From an uncultured Clostridia bacterium (GTDB taxonomy: Bacteria > Bacillota > Clostridia > Lachnospirales > CAG-274), in the NCBI GenBank assembly GCA_946630405.1, contig CAMOYW010000103.1:1-5299 (forward strand): 5,299 nucleotides of DNA, written 5' to 3'. Each line of letters opens with the position of its first letter. Within the stretch, counting starts at the first letter, position 1. The notes below the pieces were generated by a model. It was not told the DNA's origin. It searched no databases and saw nothing but the letters and a program-made list of their open reading frames with translations. Position numbers and translations under genes: made by a program. This document shows, in pieces, positions 4,552 to 5,299 of this stretch.

Positions 4552-5299
4552 TTATTGAACGTCTTCGTTTGTTGTTTCGATATCGTTCGATTTTAAGCCG
4601 ACACTTTCGGCTATGGTTTGTATCTCTTTTGCAATGTCGATATTTCTCTCAACGGATAAGTTATAAATGGATTCGTTTATTTCGTTGAGTGAAGATGAAA
4701 GACCGACAACAGATGCAAGACCTGCGTAAAGAGTGAGATTCATCTTTACATTATCGGGTTCATCGGCAATAAAATCCTGAAGTCCTTTTAAATTGAGTAC
4801 TGTCTCCTTAACTTCCGAAAATGTCTTTTTGATCATAGGGTGAAGCTCTTTTAAGCTATCGGGAGGAGTTGTGGAATCTAAAAGCATTTCTGCGGATGAG
4901 AATACCTTTTCAAGCTCTTCTGTCGGGTATTCATCTATATCGCTTACCGAGTCAAAACCTTTAAGTGCGGTGGCAAAACCGAGGATGTAAGCCTTTTCGT
5001 CTTCCGTAAGAGGAACCGCTTCCTTGTTGGGGGCGGCTGTGAATTCGCGCTCTTCTTTAGACATGTCGGTAAGGTTGCATTCATATCCGAGCACGCCGAA
5101 GGACGCGACATTGAAACGCGTGCTGAGCGGCGTCTTCCGCAGCGTCTGATGATTCGGCACGTCCGAAACATGCGCCGCGATGACCGACATCGGATAGCCG
5201 TAGCTGTAACCGTTCTGAATCTCAGCGCGGCAGAGCGCATCCGTATTGTCACTTCCCCAGATCTGCGGAAAATAGCAGAGGATGCCAAGGTCGGTGCGG
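4552..5299 (-). CDS. Fused open frame: GH36 alpha-galactosidase fragment joined to a stalk-protein helical domain (probable chimera; 5' end outside window)
   Basis: The frame is open from the window edge (first full codon at 5298) to TAA at 4554-4552. An internal ATG at 5190 gives 212 residues but lies inside a conserved GH36 region, so it is not a natural start. The upstream 85 or so residues are GH36. From the codons at 5046-5041 (Glu-Phe) onward, the sequence matches residues about 164-312 of the next gene's product: FTAAPNK against FKADPNK, EDEKAY against DKEKAY, FIADEPDNVKM against FLADESDIVKM, and SVERNID in both. The C-terminal part is predicted all-helical and ends in an acidic tail without the Cys motif. 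The paralogue has a signal peptide and stalk domain before this point; here they are replaced by GH36. GH36 enzymes normally continue for well over 100 residues more. The most likely explanation is an artificial join; a real gene fusion is less likely. Confidence 0.75.
   Translation of the reverse strand, partial: RTDLGILCYFPQIWGSDNTDALCRAEIQNGYSYGYPMSVIAAHVSDVPNHQTLRKTPLSTRFNVASFGVLGYECNLTDMSKEEREFTAAPNKEAVPLTEDEKAYILGFATALKGFDSVSDIDEYPTEELEKVFSSAEMLLDSTTPPDSLKELHPMIKKTFSEVKETVLNLKGLQDFIADEPDNVKMNLTLYAGLASVVGLSSSLNEINESIYNLSVERNIDIAKEIQTIAESVGLKSNDIETTNEDVQ
5041..5299 (-). other. GH36 alpha-galactosidase fragment ending at an EcoRI site
   Basis: The translated segment reads GILCYFPQIWGSDNTDA, then HVSDVPNHQT, TPLSTRFNVASFGVLGYE and LTDMSKEERE. 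These are hallmarks of GH36 alpha-galactosidases near the end of the catalytic barrel, and the SDNTDA motif (5253-5236) carries the family's acid/base Asp. Such enzymes release alpha-linked galactose from raffinose-type sugars and galactomannans. Both the start of the enzyme and its C-terminal beta domain are absent. By hand count the piece is about 58% G+C (104 of 180 in 5101-5280), against 38% (69 of 180 in 4561-4740) in the adjoining part, with CGC/CGG/CTC/GCG-rich codons. It ends at GAATTC 5041-5046. Confidence 0.85.

Noticed and set aside
5188..5190. ATG as the true start of a 212-residue protein.
   Set aside because: Conserved GH36 sequence (GILCYFPQIWGSDNTDA) continues upstream in frame to the window edge, so this Met is internal.
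4944..5288. Minus-strand 114-codon frame in another phase, very rich in Arg and Ser.
   Set aside because: It is an off-frame reading of the GC-rich GH36 fragment. The GH36 motifs in the other frame show which one is real.
1..5299. CRISPR array, tRNA or rRNA genes, insertion sequence or phage genes.
   Set aside because: No regularly spaced repeats, cloverleaf-type sequences, transposase motifs or terminal inverted repeats were found by eye on either strand.

Overview
The window looks like a low-to-moderate GC Firmicute of the class Clostridia, probably an Oscillospiraceae/Ruminococcus-type anaerobe. The evidence is the order rplU–prp–rpmA, an L27 N-terminus that carries the Firmicute cleavable leader (MFKINLQLF|AHK), AGGAGG-type ribosome binding sites, a Gly-rich anchored clostripain-family protease and secreted stalk-domain proteins. 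Every real gene lies on the minus strand, so transcription runs from high to low coordinates.

Right part (5299 to 3295). An open frame enters from the window edge. Its first part is a GC-rich fragment of a GH36 alpha-galactosidase. It changes at a GAATTC (EcoRI) site at 5041-5046 into the C-terminal helical domain of a secreted protein. The next gene (4500-3295) is a full-length paralogue of that second part: signal peptide, two-unit stalk domain, helical domain, low-complexity linker and a small Cys/His metal-binding-like tail. A strong intrinsic terminator (4543-4518) separates the two paralogues. It leaves no room for a normal promoter before the second one.

Middle (3274 to 789). A 59-codon gene of unknown function is followed after 23 bases by a 760-residue membrane-anchored clostripain-family (C11) cysteine peptidase with the His (DHGGG) and Cys (DACLM) catalytic motifs. 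The close spacing suggests that the stalk protein, the small protein and the protease form one transcription unit. A cell-surface protease working with secreted helper or substrate proteins is an inference.

Left part (770 to 1). A near-consensus sigma-A promoter (TTGACA, 17 bp, TAAAAT) and a structured leader of about 75 nt drive rplU (L21), prp (the protease that removes the L27 leader) and rpmA (L27, only its first 12 codons in the window). The genes are packed with 1-nt gaps. The Prp here has a much shortened segment between its His and Cys.

The points most worth a second look are the GH36/stalk join (a cloning or assembly chimera is the leading explanation), the loop-shortened Prp, the diverged tandem paralogues beside a surface clostripain, the terminator touching a ribosome binding site, and the two-register structure in the L21 leader. 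No phage genes, insertion sequences, CRISPR arrays, tRNA or rRNA genes are visible, and no stretch above 300 bases lacks a gene.
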